DNA of 64,000 bases from Ruegeria arenilitoris (lineage in GTDB: Bacteria > Pseudomonadota > Alphaproteobacteria > Rhodobacterales > Rhodobacteraceae), in the NCBI RefSeq assembly GCF_013035425.1, contig NZ_WQHX01000002.1, positions 558,001 through 622,000 on the forward strand, written 5' to 3'. Of this stretch, positions 56,483 through 64,000 are shown piece by piece. The notes beneath the pieces are model-generated. The model had not been told where the DNA came from. It saw nothing but the letters and a program-made list of their open reading frames with translations, and did not search any database. How positions within the stretch are numbered: the stretch's first letter is position 1; each line of letters opens with the position of its first letter. The position numbers were made by a program, and so were the translations under genes.

Positions 56483-57300
56483 AACAAGACGGCAGCGATG
56501 TATCGGATTGGTGGACGACCGAGATTATTGACATGGCACCGGGCCAAATCCGGATTCGCGGTCATGACATTCAGGATCTGATCGGAGAACTTTCTTTCCC
56601 CAAAATGATCTGGTTGATGACCCGAGGAGAAATTCCGACCGACGAACAGGCAGTGCTTCTTGAAAGCGCATTAGTGGCCGCGGTTGATCACGGTCCGCAA
56701 GCCCCTTCTATTGCAGCAGCTCGAATGGCTGTGACTTGCGGTCTTGGTTTGAATGGTGCAATGGCGTCCGCTGTTAACATGTTGGATGATGTCCATGGTG
56801 GTGCAGGTGAACAGGCTGTGGAGTTTTATGGGCTGGTCGATGCGCGAGTTCAAAACGGTCAAGAGTTGGACTCAGCAGTCAGGCAAACAATCGATGTCTG
56901 GCAGACGGAGCGAACGAAGTTTATTCCGGGTTTCGGCCATCGATTTCATAAACCAGTGGACCCGCGTGCGCCCCGGCTGCTGGAACTCGTCGATAGCTCA
57001 GCGAAGGCTGGGGTGATTGGCGGACAGTACGCCGATTACGGACGTTTGATTGAAAAGTCTCTTCTTGCGCGGTCTGGTAAACCTGTGCCGATGAATATCG
57101 ACGGGGCGACTGCTGTAATATATGCGGAACTTGGGTTCTCAGGACCCTTGGCGCGCGGCCTTTTTTGTCTTTCACGTTCCGTCGGGTTTGTTGCTCATTC
57201 CTGGGAGCAGATGAACCAGGGTGGTCGAAACAAAGGGCCTACCCCGCCAAGCTATCGCTGGGCATATCGGGGCCCAAATCCGATTTCAGTCGACAAGTAA
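56479..57300 (+). CDS. Citryl-CoA lyase-like (small citrate synthase fold)
   Basis: A 273-residue single-domain relative of citrate synthase. Catalytic residues align: His106 (VHGGAGEQ), His154 (GFGHRFHK) and Asp208 (NIDGATA). At about two thirds of the size of citrate synthase it resembles stand-alone citryl-CoA lyases that cleave a citryl-CoA to acetyl-CoA and oxaloacetate. The start overlaps the CoA-transferase stop. The real acyl-CoA may be a citrate analogue. Confidence 0.85.
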   Translation: MKQDGSDVSDWWTTEIIDMAPGQIRIRGHDIQDLIGELSFPKMIWLMTRGEIPTDEQAVLLESALVAAVDHGPQAPSIAAARMAVTCGLGLNGAMASAVNMLDDVHGGAGEQAVEFYGLVDARVQNGQELDSAVRQTIDVWQTERTKFIPGFGHRFHKPVDPRAPRLLELVDSSAKAGVIGGQYADYGRLIEKSLLARSGKPVPMNIDGATAVIYAELGFSGPLARGLFCLSRSVGFVAHSWEQMNQGGRNKGPTPPSYRWAYRGPNPISVDK

Positions 57301-57375
57301 TTGCTTTCTGTGAAATTGCTTCGGCTAGCTCTGATCGGTCACTCGCGCGCAAACTATTTTAACGTTGTTGAAGCC

Positions 57376-58008
57376 TCAGGCAGCCGCATTGTATTCGGAA
57401 ATAGCCTCGATAACGGCAGAGCGTTGTTGCCTCGCACCGGTCTGAAGATATTCCATGGCATTCAACGCGGCCTCGTGCGCTTCGATCGAAGAACCGGCGA
57501 CGCAATCTTCGACGACACGGCAGAAATAATCTGATTGGTGCGCATCGACGAATGTGTAATGAACGCATACATCAGTCAGCCCACCACACAAGATCAAAGT
57601 ATTCACCTGAAGCCCTCGAAGAAGAATTTCAAAATCCGTTCCAAAAAAGGCAGAGTATCGGCGTTTCGGAACAATATAGTCCCCATCCAGAAATCCCATT
57701 TCTTCTTTGGCTATCTCTGTTCGCGGGTCTCCATCCAGACAGTGGATGCCCTCCCTACCGTCCAGTTCACGACCAAAATCGACAAAATCGGGGCGATGTA
57801 CTTCCTGAATGAATATTACTGGCACGTCTCTTTCATGTGCTGAATCTATCAAATCTTTCGCTGCAATCATGCGTTCTTTGTAACCAGGCATGTTGTCGAT
57901 CGACCTAACTGCGCTGTTGTCTATGAAAGTACTTTTTTGAATATCGATCACAACCAGTGCTGGTTTGCCTTCAATCAGTTGTCGATCAGGTACGCTTGTG
58001 TTTGCCAA
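57376..58008 (-). CDS. Isochorismatase-family cysteine hydrolase
   Basis: A 210-residue alpha/beta hydrolase. The catalytic aspartate is in LVVIDIQ, the lysine in PKRRYSAF, and the nucleophile in GGLTDVCVHYT. Family members hydrolyse isochorismate, nicotinamide, N-carbamoyl amines and similar. The TTG start has AAGGAG nine bases upstream. It converges with the citryl-CoA-lyase gene and its role is unknown. Confidence 0.88.
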   Translation of the reverse strand: MANTSVPDRQLIEGKPALVVIDIQKSTFIDNSAVRSIDNMPGYKERMIAAKDLIDSAHERDVPVIFIQEVHRPDFVDFGRELDGREGIHCLDGDPRTEIAKEEMGFLDGDYIVPKRRYSAFFGTDFEILLRGLQVNTLILCGGLTDVCVHYTFVDAHQSDYFCRVVEDCVAGSSIEAHEAALNAMEYLQTGARQQRSAVIEAISEYNAAA

Positions 58009-58198
58009 TGTCTTTTACTCCTTTCGATGAATTGCGCATCAACCCGGGGAACTCTTGCCGCTTTCCCGAAATGGTGCCAAAGCGCTATGAATTACAAAAG
58101 GTTCGATGCTTGTTGCTTGCCAAGAAATCCAAACGCCAAGATTTCGTAGCGCAGGTTCATGGTACAAGATTTTTTTTCGTCCAAAGGCAAACCAGCGG

Positions 58199-58663
58199 TT
58201 ATATGGGTAAGTCAAGTCGTGGTTTCCAAAATGGACGAAACAACTCGATTTTCGGGCAGCGATTCATGACAACTTTCAAACCCGCATCTTTGGCTAATTG
58301 CGCTGCATCATCATCGTAAACGCCAATTTGCCCCCACAGAACCTTGGCCCCTATTTCGATGGCCTGCTCCGCAATTTGATAAAGCTCTTCTTTCGGGCGA
58401 AAAACTTCAACCATGTCCACCGGGCGATCGATTTCCTGTAACGAATGCACGACGGGAATACCGCGGATTTCAGCCAGTTTTGGGTTTGGATTGACCGGAA
58501 TCATATCGTATCCGGTTTCGTGCAACACCCGAAGTACGCCGTAGCTGAACTTGGTCTTATCTCCGCTTGCACCTACCATAGCGATGGTTTTAACGGATCT
58601 TAAAATATCGGCGATATAGCCAGGTTCATAGTTATAGATGTGATCTATATTTGCGTCCGGCAC
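58199..58663 (-). CDS. CoA-binding domain protein
   Basis: A 154-residue Rossmann-like CoA-binding protein (YccU type). TIAMVGASGDKTKFSYGVL and YDMIPVNPNP are the conserved CoA-pocket parts; WGQIGVYDDDAAQLAKDAGLKVV follows. The GTG at 58663 lies one base after the ferredoxin stop with AAGGA inside that gene; a longer frame to 58705 overlaps it and is less likely. It is last in a three-gene operon with SBP56 and ferredoxin. Confidence 0.82.
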   Translation of the reverse strand: MPDANIDHIYNYEPGYIADILRSVKTIAMVGASGDKTKFSYGVLRVLHETGYDMIPVNPNPKLAEIRGIPVVHSLQEIDRPVDMVEVFRPKEELYQIAEQAIEIGAKVLWGQIGVYDDDAAQLAKDAGLKVVMNRCPKIELFRPFWKPRLDLPI

Positions 58664-58664
58664 G

Positions 58665-59030
58665 TCAGATTTCCTTCGGCTTGGCGATGTCCGCCTTAAG
58701 TTCATGAGGTTTCAAAGGATCAAGAAAAGGATTGCGATAAAGCCGGTCATGGCTTTCAACTCCAATTTCAATCGTCAAATCTGATTTAGGTCTCGCCACG
58801 CACAAAATGATATAGCCATCATTGATTTGACGATTGTTCAGAGCAACTTGCCTTCTCTGATCCACCTTGCCTTGTGTCAGCTTTGCGGCGCACGTGATAC
58901 AGCCTCCGTATTTGCAACCGTATGGCAGATCCACACCCTGATCCCGAAGGCTATCCAACAGCGCGCGCCGTGCATCGACGCTAACTGTTCTGCCATCACG
59001 ATTAGCCAATGTAACAGTGTAAGTCTTCAT
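58665..59030 (-). CDS. [2Fe-2S] ferredoxin
   Basis: A 121-residue plant-type ferredoxin. Cluster ligands are in CKYGGCITC and the last in YIILCVAR. The start overlaps the SBP56 stop (ATGA). It may carry electrons to or from an oxygen-dependent partner; the decayed Rieske oxygenase upstream of SBP56 could once have been one (inference). Confidence 0.9.
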   Translation of the reverse strand: MKTYTVTLANRDGRTVSVDARRALLDSLRDQGVDLPYGCKYGGCITCAAKLTQGKVDQRRQVALNNRQINDGYIILCVARPKSDLTIEIGVESHDRLYRNPFLDPLKPHELKADIAKPKEI

Positions 59031-60376
59031 AGCCAGATATCACTTGTGCAATCCCCACCGGGATAGCGAGCCTCGTGACATCTGGAAGGGCCATTCGGCT
59101 CTTGACCAAAATCGACAATGAAATCCGGGTTTATGGTCATTCCGCCATTTACCGGATCGCAGTCGATTTGAACCATCACACCACCTTTTTCACGAATTTC
59201 CGGGTAGAATTGGTTATCCCAGGTAGAAAAGAGCGATGTGGTGACATAAAGACGTCGCCCATCAAGGCTAAGTTGGAACATTTGCGGCCCGCCAGCAACT
59301 TCCACTCCGTTTACATCAGGGGCCTTACCCAAGAGACCACCCATAAAAACTTGGCCGGTCAAAATGGGTTTGTGCGGATCGCTTATGTCGTACTGGCGCA
59401 TGTCGCCGTGCAACCAGTTGTTCAAATATAGGTATTTGTCGTCCATAGACACCAAGATGGCCGACATCACGCCGGGCACGGGAATCGGCCATTCGGGATG
59501 GGGTTCATTTTCAACGTCGATGATCTTTTCCCATTCCCACTTTCCTGTCTCCGACTTCCAGAAATGAATCACATTGGCTGAAAGAGCTGCACCGCAGAAC
59601 CCGTGTGTGCTATCAGGATTGTGATGAAACTTAACCTCCAACGGGATCAATCCATCCTCGCCCAGATACATCGTCTCGACCGGCACGCGCTTTTCGAAGT
59701 CCCACAGGTGCAACCGACGCCCATATTTCAGGTGACCGACTTCTTCCAGATCAAAGCCCGGCATGAAGGTGTTCGGCGCAGCCCACTCGGAACTGACCAT
59801 TACATTGTGCCGAGGTTGATACCAGAAATCATACCCAAACGGGATATCTCCCATCGAGTTTTCCCATCGGCCAACTATCTCAAAATCCTTGTTCAGATGA
59901 AGATAACCGCCAGGTGCCTCTCCTTTAGCATCGCCTAACATCGATATGATGATTTCACTGCCTAAACAGTGTACTGTGTGCGGTCCTGAAAGGTTTGTTT
60001 TTGACTTAATCTCGGCGCCATCAATTACCTTGTGTAGACGCGGCGCGCGGGGATCAGTTGCAGTATCCACAACATGTATGTTGTTGGATCGGACACCGGG
60101 TAGCAGCAAGTATTTCCGGGACATTGAACTGTCATCGAAACATGAAGAACATGCGTTCCACCCCATGTGGTGCAACTCATCACCAATACCCGGCATATCA
60201 AGTCGATGAATGACGCGGCTGTACGTTGGGCTGTCAGGATCCACGTCGATAGTCGCCAGGTAGTCTGGTTTTTGAATCCCCGTCCCTGTGTATATCGCAA
60301 TGGTATAAAGCAGCTTCTCACGCGGCGCTTTGATGGCTTCCTGAGGAGAAGCATAACCCGGGCCACAACACTCCAT
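59027..60376 (-). CDS. Selenium-binding protein 56 / methanethiol oxidase family
   Basis: A 449-residue SBP56 protein, similar in layout to human SELENBP1 and bacterial methanethiol oxidases. It opens with CCGPGYASPQEA, followed by DELHHMGWNACSSC, FGYDFWYQPRHNVM and SSEWAAPNTF; histidines of these motifs bind copper in characterised members. Family members oxidise methanethiol to formaldehyde, sulfide and peroxide. No export signal is seen, unlike the periplasmic MtoX. GGAGGTG precedes the ATG. It heads an operon with ferredoxin and CoA-binding proteins. Confidence 0.92.
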   Translation of the reverse strand: MECCGPGYASPQEAIKAPREKLLYTIAIYTGTGIQKPDYLATIDVDPDSPTYSRVIHRLDMPGIGDELHHMGWNACSSCFDDSSMSRKYLLLPGVRSNNIHVVDTATDPRAPRLHKVIDGAEIKSKTNLSGPHTVHCLGSEIIISMLGDAKGEAPGGYLHLNKDFEIVGRWENSMGDIPFGYDFWYQPRHNVMVSSEWAAPNTFMPGFDLEEVGHLKYGRRLHLWDFEKRVPVETMYLGEDGLIPLEVKFHHNPDSTHGFCGAALSANVIHFWKSETGKWEWEKIIDVENEPHPEWPIPVPGVMSAILVSMDDKYLYLNNWLHGDMRQYDISDPHKPILTGQVFMGGLLGKAPDVNGVEVAGGPQMFQLSLDGRRLYVTTSLFSTWDNQFYPEIREKGGVMVQIDCDPVNGGMTINPDFIVDFGQEPNGPSRCHEARYPGGDCTSDIWL

Positions 60377-60378
60377 GC

Positions 60379-60873
60379 TTACACCTCCATCCGGTCCGCT
60401 ATTTCAACTACCCGGAACATATCACGCAAAACAGGTTTCTCTATTAACTTACCATCTATCACAACAAGACCTGTGTCGGCCTCTTCAAATTTCGCAATGA
60501 TCCGGCGTGCACGCGAGATCTGGTGGTCACTCGGGGTGAACACTTCGTTTAAGGCGGCAATCTGATTTGGGTGCACTGACCCTTTGCCTGAAAATCCCAA
60601 ATCTCTTACTTTCTCTGCTTCTTTGCGCATTCCGTCAGGATCGTCCAAATCCAGGAAAGGTACATCAATAGCATCCAAACCGGCCGCAGCCGATGCGTGC
60701 ACGACGCGGGAGCGGGCGTAGATCAATGACTCGAAGGTATTTTTGCATCGCAATTCTGCCGCCATATCGACTCCACCGAAAAACATCGCATCAATACGAC
60801 CGGAACATCGGGCAATCTCAAATGCGGCCTCAAGTCCTTCATTTGTTCCAATAATTAGTGGATAAAGCTCCAA
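60379..60873 (-). pseudogene. Truncated CitE-like (HpcH/HpaI) lyase, C-terminal part
   Basis: Only the C-terminal 160-odd residues of a CitE/HpcH-type C-C lyase are present (normally about 280). PLIIGTNEGLEAAFEIA and GSVHPNQIAALNEVF are typical of the second half. The upstream part is gone, replaced abruptly by the end of a Rieske fragment in another frame. The nominal TTG start lies in the fusion zone. It ends just ahead of SBP56. Confidence 0.75.
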
Positions 60874-61274
60874 TCCGGATAAATTTGATAGTCAACCCGC
60901 GGCGAATCGCAATCAATTGCCTCCTTGGCGCCCATCCATATCCACACAAACGCGCCTGCCTCCCGCTCCTCAAACGCCGGGATTTGCGCGGTTTTTGGCA
61001 TCATTGTCTGTGTCGGTGACTTGGTGCAGTATCCACCTGCGTTGAACTCCATCCCGTGGGAGGGACAGATGATCTTGTCACCGTCAACATGCCCCTCGGA
61101 AAGCGGAGCCCAGCGGCGCGGACGTCGATCATAGAGCGCGGCTGGCGTGCTGTCTTCTAGTCTGTAAGGAACAATGGGTGTTTCAAGCAACCAACGTGCC
61201 AGAAGCTATGTAGTAACCTCATCCCGGCACGCAGCCACCCACCACATGTTACGAGGATAATTGTCTTCCAGCAT
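60855..61274 (-). pseudogene. Decayed Rieske oxygenase N-terminal fragment
   Basis: A fragment of a VanA-like Rieske oxygenase begins at LEDNYPRNMWWVAACRDE. A TAG at 61206-61208 interrupts it; reading on gives LLARWLLETPIVPYRLED and RRWAPLSEGHVDGDKIICPSHGMEF. The first Rieske pair, normally CPH, has become RPR, so the cluster cannot assemble as usual, although CPSH is kept. The catalytic domain is missing. Stop, lost ligands and truncation together make it a pseudogene. Confidence 0.78.
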
Positions 61275-61993
61275 TCCGTTGGGAATGCGCTGACCACTCT
61301 TTCTAACCGCTGTGCCTTCACGATCTTGATCCATCGCTAGCATCTCGTTGAACTTGGTGGTCTCATCGGACTTCATCTCATAGCTGTGTTCTGCATCCGG
61401 AAATTCGCCTGAGCGGACCTCTTTGGCGAATGCTTCAAACGCTTTGGTCGCGATGTCTGCCATACTTGCGTAACGCTTTGCGAACTTTCGCTTTAAAGCG
61501 TCAAAAGCGACCAACAAGTCGTAACCATTAAAAAAAACTGGCAGGTTCCAGCGGCTTCGGCCCCTATGGAAAACGTAAAGATGGAAACTGCTTCGTCGAC
61601 CGCTTTGCCGACCTCGTAAGGCAAGGCCTTTGTCTCTGGCCCGATGACGCCAGCAGCCTCAATCGCGCGAGCATCTTCGATGACTTCCATCGCTAACTCG
61701 GCCGTTCGACCCTGCATTTTGAAACCACCCATCAAATTTACCTCATGGGGGAGAAGGCCGACATGGCTCATCACGGGTGGCCCTGCATCTGCTGCAGCTT
61801 AGATAATTGCGACCCCCTCGCGACCCAGTTGCAATTTAACAGCCTCGGCGCAGCCTACTTTTATAAGGCGGGTTGCGTTTAGAACCGCCAGTTCTGGCGT
61901 GGCGTAAGAACCAAAAGGCATTGAGACAAGACAGAATGTGTTTGGCGCTCCGCGCCCTTAAGTACGCGCGAAACAGACACGAGTTATGCCAAG
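61275..61993 (-). pseudogene. Decayed PanB-like gene
   Basis: The minus strand carries a PanB (ketopantoate hydroxymethyltransferase) relic: GRGAPNTFCLVSMPFGSY, LNATRLIKVGCAEAVKLQ, PVMSHVGLLPHEVNLMGGF and KFAKRYASMADIATKAFEAF. In-frame TAA codons at 61958-61960 and 61799-61801 and a frame change at an eight-base A tract (61530-61537) break it. About 80 N-terminal residues are not recognisable. It runs in frame into the Rieske fragment without a stop. Confidence 0.75.
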
Positions 61994-62141
61994 GCGGAAA
62001 TGGTCACGACAAGCCGCTGGAAATTTTTGGGCAGTCTTTTCTATCCAAGGCAACTTCCGCCTACTTACTCCCAGGACTAAATCACTTCTGACAGGCTCAA
62101 CTTCGAAACACAAAACGGTGGTTCCAGACCAACAAAGCCCA

Positions 62142-63524
62142 CTACACGATTGGCGGTTGGCCTATTAAACTGCCCAGTTTCAGAACACCTGTACCAGTCC
62201 GCGCACTCCATCCAGTTTGGGCAACTTGGCGTGATGAATTTCGTATAGCTGCCCGCAGTTCTGCCGGCGAAACCGCTGTAGTACCCCAACCCTGACGAAG
62301 CGCAGCAATGCATCCGGCTGTTAGCGCAGAAGCTGCTGATGTTCCACCACTACGCAAGAAATGATCGTGATCCTCGGTAAACCAACTTGGAACACAAAAA
62401 TCCGGTTTTTCCACCGTACCATTGCCTATTTGGAAGTCCTCAGGACCAGGACCTTGGGAAGATGCGCCGATCCATGCACCGTCAGCTCTTACTGCTCCGA
62501 CCGAAGTGACCTCGGGCAGGCCGTTGGCGCCAAAGATGCTATTACCGGGCCCGGCGTCATAACCAGTCGCTCTTGGGTCCGCGCAAAACTGGCCATTGTT
62601 ACCTGCTGCAAAAACTACGTCGTGCTTTTCGGCTATACTGGCAATCATCAAATTCAAAAAGTGATCTCTATTGTTGGTATAGCTTCCCCAAAGCCCTTCG
62701 GCGAACCGATCGACCACCCCCCAAGCATTCAAAAGGACCCAAGGTCCCTGTTTGCTTAGATAAAGCGCTTTGATAAACGCGAATGCAAAAAGCGCATGCA
62801 AAGCGAAGTATCCAACATCTGTTATTCTTTCTGGAATAAGGGGAATATCACGTATTTCCGCTTTCGGCGCGAGTTTTACCAATGAACGCAAGAGCATGGA
62901 GCCATGCCGCTGTTCAAGTGAAGTGTATGGCCACTTACCTTCGCCGGGGATTTTAACCTTACCATCGACGATCCATCCCATGCCACCGCCATAAATACCG
63001 TTTAGGGATCCCAAATAGTCCTTATTAAATCCCTGATCGATAACCAAGATTTTCACACCACGACCAAATAACTCATTGTCGACCAGTGCTTCGGATTCAA
63101 TGAGCTGATGCGCTCGTCGGCGAGTGGCGTAGCTGTAACCGCGCCCTGAACCCGCACACCAGTGCTGCCCTTGCGGAGCAAGGTTCATTGAGTACGGGGT
63201 GACGTCCACGCCGGCAACTCGGGCAGCCCTAGGATTTCCGTTGGCGGTAGCCTTTTGCAGCATCTGGTCAAGAAGGTTCCGCGCTTTGGTCTTGTCTGGC
63301 AAAAGCAAAGGAATCCCGTATCCCAGGTTTTCAACAGATCCACTAGAATCCACTGATCCGTCGCGATTGTGTGCTCTCCAAGGGTTGTTGCTCGGTCCGG
63401 GGGGAATGATGAATCCTGGCACCCCAAAATCGACGATCAAGTCGTTCAGATCTTGTCCGCAGATAGCCAGGTTGCTGATAAGTGCATCCTTGCTTAGGTC
63501 AAACAAAAAAAGTTTCTCTGCCAT
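62142..63524 (-). CDS. Subtilisin-like (S8) serine protease, cytosolic
   Basis: A 460-residue protease of the S8 family without a signal peptide. The catalytic triad is Asp163 (LVIDQGFN), His207 (QRHGSML) and Ser396 (GGTSAASALTAG), with the oxyanion Asn at 309 (AAGNNG). About 150 N-terminal residues precede the fold and contain no recognised domain; they may be an inhibitory or recognition region. GAGG precedes the ATG. It is divergent from a class III cyclase gene and has a poly-G tract (poly-C on the plus strand) just upstream. Confidence 0.9.
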   Translation of the reverse strand: MAEKLFLFDLSKDALISNLAICGQDLNDLIVDFGVPGFIIPPGPSNNPWRAHNRDGSVDSSGSVENLGYGIPLLLPDKTKARNLLDQMLQKATANGNPRAARVAGVDVTPYSMNLAPQGQHWCAGSGRGYSYATRRRAHQLIESEALVDNELFGRGVKILVIDQGFNKDYLGSLNGIYGGGMGWIVDGKVKIPGEGKWPYTSLEQRHGSMLLRSLVKLAPKAEIRDIPLIPERITDVGYFALHALFAFAFIKALYLSKQGPWVLLNAWGVVDRFAEGLWGSYTNNRDHFLNLMIASIAEKHDVVFAAGNNGQFCADPRATGYDAGPGNSIFGANGLPEVTSVGAVRADGAWIGASSQGPGPEDFQIGNGTVEKPDFCVPSWFTEDHDHFLRSGGTSAASALTAGCIAALRQGWGTTAVSPAELRAAIRNSSRQVAQTGWSARTGTGVLKLGSLIGQPPIV

Positions 63525-63551
63525 TTCGCGTCCTCAAACCTGAGTATGACG

Positions 63552-63562
63552 CCCCCCCCCCC
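63552..63562. repeat. Homopolymer tract of 11 C (G on the minus strand)
   Basis: Eleven consecutive Cs lie 28-38 bases ahead of the S8 protease start codon. On the minus strand GGGGGGGGGGG is followed by CGTCATACT, a possible -10 element, so tract length could change promoter spacing. Such tracts slip during replication and also cause sequencing errors. Confidence 0.75.
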
Positions 63563-63697
63563 AAAGACCGCGGCATTCTAAGCCATAAGCTCACTGACAG
63601 CGGTCAGATGCGGGTTTCGGGCCAGCTATGTTCCTTTGTCTTTTAATTAACTTTTACAACGAATCGACGCATAATGCACCACAGAGGGTATTTGATC

Positions 63698-64000
63698 ATG
63701 CGTGTTGATTATTACACGAGTAAACCATCCCCGCCACGATCGAGCTCTCAAAGCTCGATTATTGAGGGCGGTGGCGGTTTAGGATCATCTGTGCCGGGCA
63801 ATGGTGGATCAGACATATCCGCAGACGTGATTTCTGGTGAAAAGTGGCTGGCTGACGAAGCTGAGCGTCAATTGCTGTGCGTGAGCTTTGTTGACGTGGT
63901 CGGCTTCTCGGCCTTGATGCGTAAGGACGAGGAAAGCACATTTTTCAGGTGGGTCGACATGCGGCAGGAACTCGTGATGCCGCTTTTGAAAGAATTTGGA
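63698..64000 (+). CDS. Class III nucleotide cyclase, partial
   Basis: The first 101 codons of a class III cyclase; the rest lies beyond the right edge. After a low-complexity, glycine/serine-rich leader (about 10-45) the cyclase core opens as LLCVSFVDVVGFSALMRKDEE, whose aspartate should be the first metal ligand. AGAGGG precedes the ATG at somewhat long spacing. No transmembrane helix is seen, so it should be cytosolic. It is divergent from the S8 protease gene. Confidence 0.8.
   Translation, partial: MRVDYYTSKPSPPRSSSQSSIIEGGGGLGSSVPGNGGSDISADVISGEKWLADEAERQLLCVSFVDVVGFSALMRKDEESTFFRWVDMRQELVMPLLKEFG

Noticed and set aside
61206..61517. A separate small gene of 103 codons
   Set aside because: It is the end of the PanB relic reading into the start of the Rieske relic, not an independent gene.

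Overview
The window looks like chromosomal DNA of a marine alphaproteobacterium, most likely Rhodobacterales (roseobacter group). This is an inference from gene content: torE-torC-torA-torD, an Fe-S photolyase next to tspO, TctCBA tricarboxylate transport, SBP56, and many ATGA-coupled operons. I saw no rRNA, tRNA, CRISPR array, insertion sequence or integrase.

Layout. 1-2671: a partial methyltransferase and an exported amidohydrolase (minus strand). 3066-7513: a TMAO respiration operon torE-C-A-D. 7687-11698: FeS-type photolyase/cryptochrome, a secreted protein, TspO and a zinc alcohol dehydrogenase. 11837-12679: nitroreductase, divergent from a six-gene succinate dehydrogenase/fumarate reductase plus class I fumarase operon (12804-17585). 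17582-22432: GST, TauE/SafE exporter with LysR regulator, an orphan HlyD-type protein and an NAD-dependent epimerase. 22841-23311: monoheme cytochrome c. 23367-29697: a four-gene minus-strand operon of CHASE2 adenylate cyclase, a DUF928-like protein and two exported caspase-fold proteases, one ending in a C-type-lectin-like domain. 29830-30060: remnant of an EamA-type transporter. 30203-37002: a signalling island with an orphan LuxI-type synthase, two response regulators sharing a degenerate GGDEF-like output domain, a cytochrome P450 and a membrane histidine kinase. 37535-42654: PanB-like protein with fatty acid desaturase, then a sugar-acid operon (enolase superfamily dehydratase, zinc dehydrogenase, SDR). 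42957-45945: large membrane-anchored protein plus HupE/UreJ-type protein. 46054-57300: a tricarboxylic acid catabolic cluster (PEP mutase/isocitrate lyase family, IclR regulator, aconitase, PrpF, RraA-type aldolase, TctCBA, class III CoA-transferase, citryl-CoA-lyase-like protein). 57376-60376: isochorismatase-type hydrolase and an SBP56-ferredoxin-CoA-binding operon. 60379-62000: a scrapyard of decayed genes (CitE-like, Rieske oxygenase, PanB). 62142-64000: a cytosolic S8 protease divergent from a class III nucleotide cyclase that runs off the right edge, with an 11-base poly-C tract between them.

The most interesting material is the cyclase/DUF928/caspase operon, the orphan LuxI island with its paired degenerate-GGDEF regulators, and the S8 protease/cyclase pair with the homopolymer in its promoter. 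The tricarboxylate cluster reads as one pathway: TctCBA would import the acid, PrpF and aconitase would interconvert aconitate, citrate and isocitrate isomers, and the CoA-transferase plus citryl-CoA lyase, or the lyase-family enzyme, would cleave the carbon chain. The substrate is inferred, not shown.
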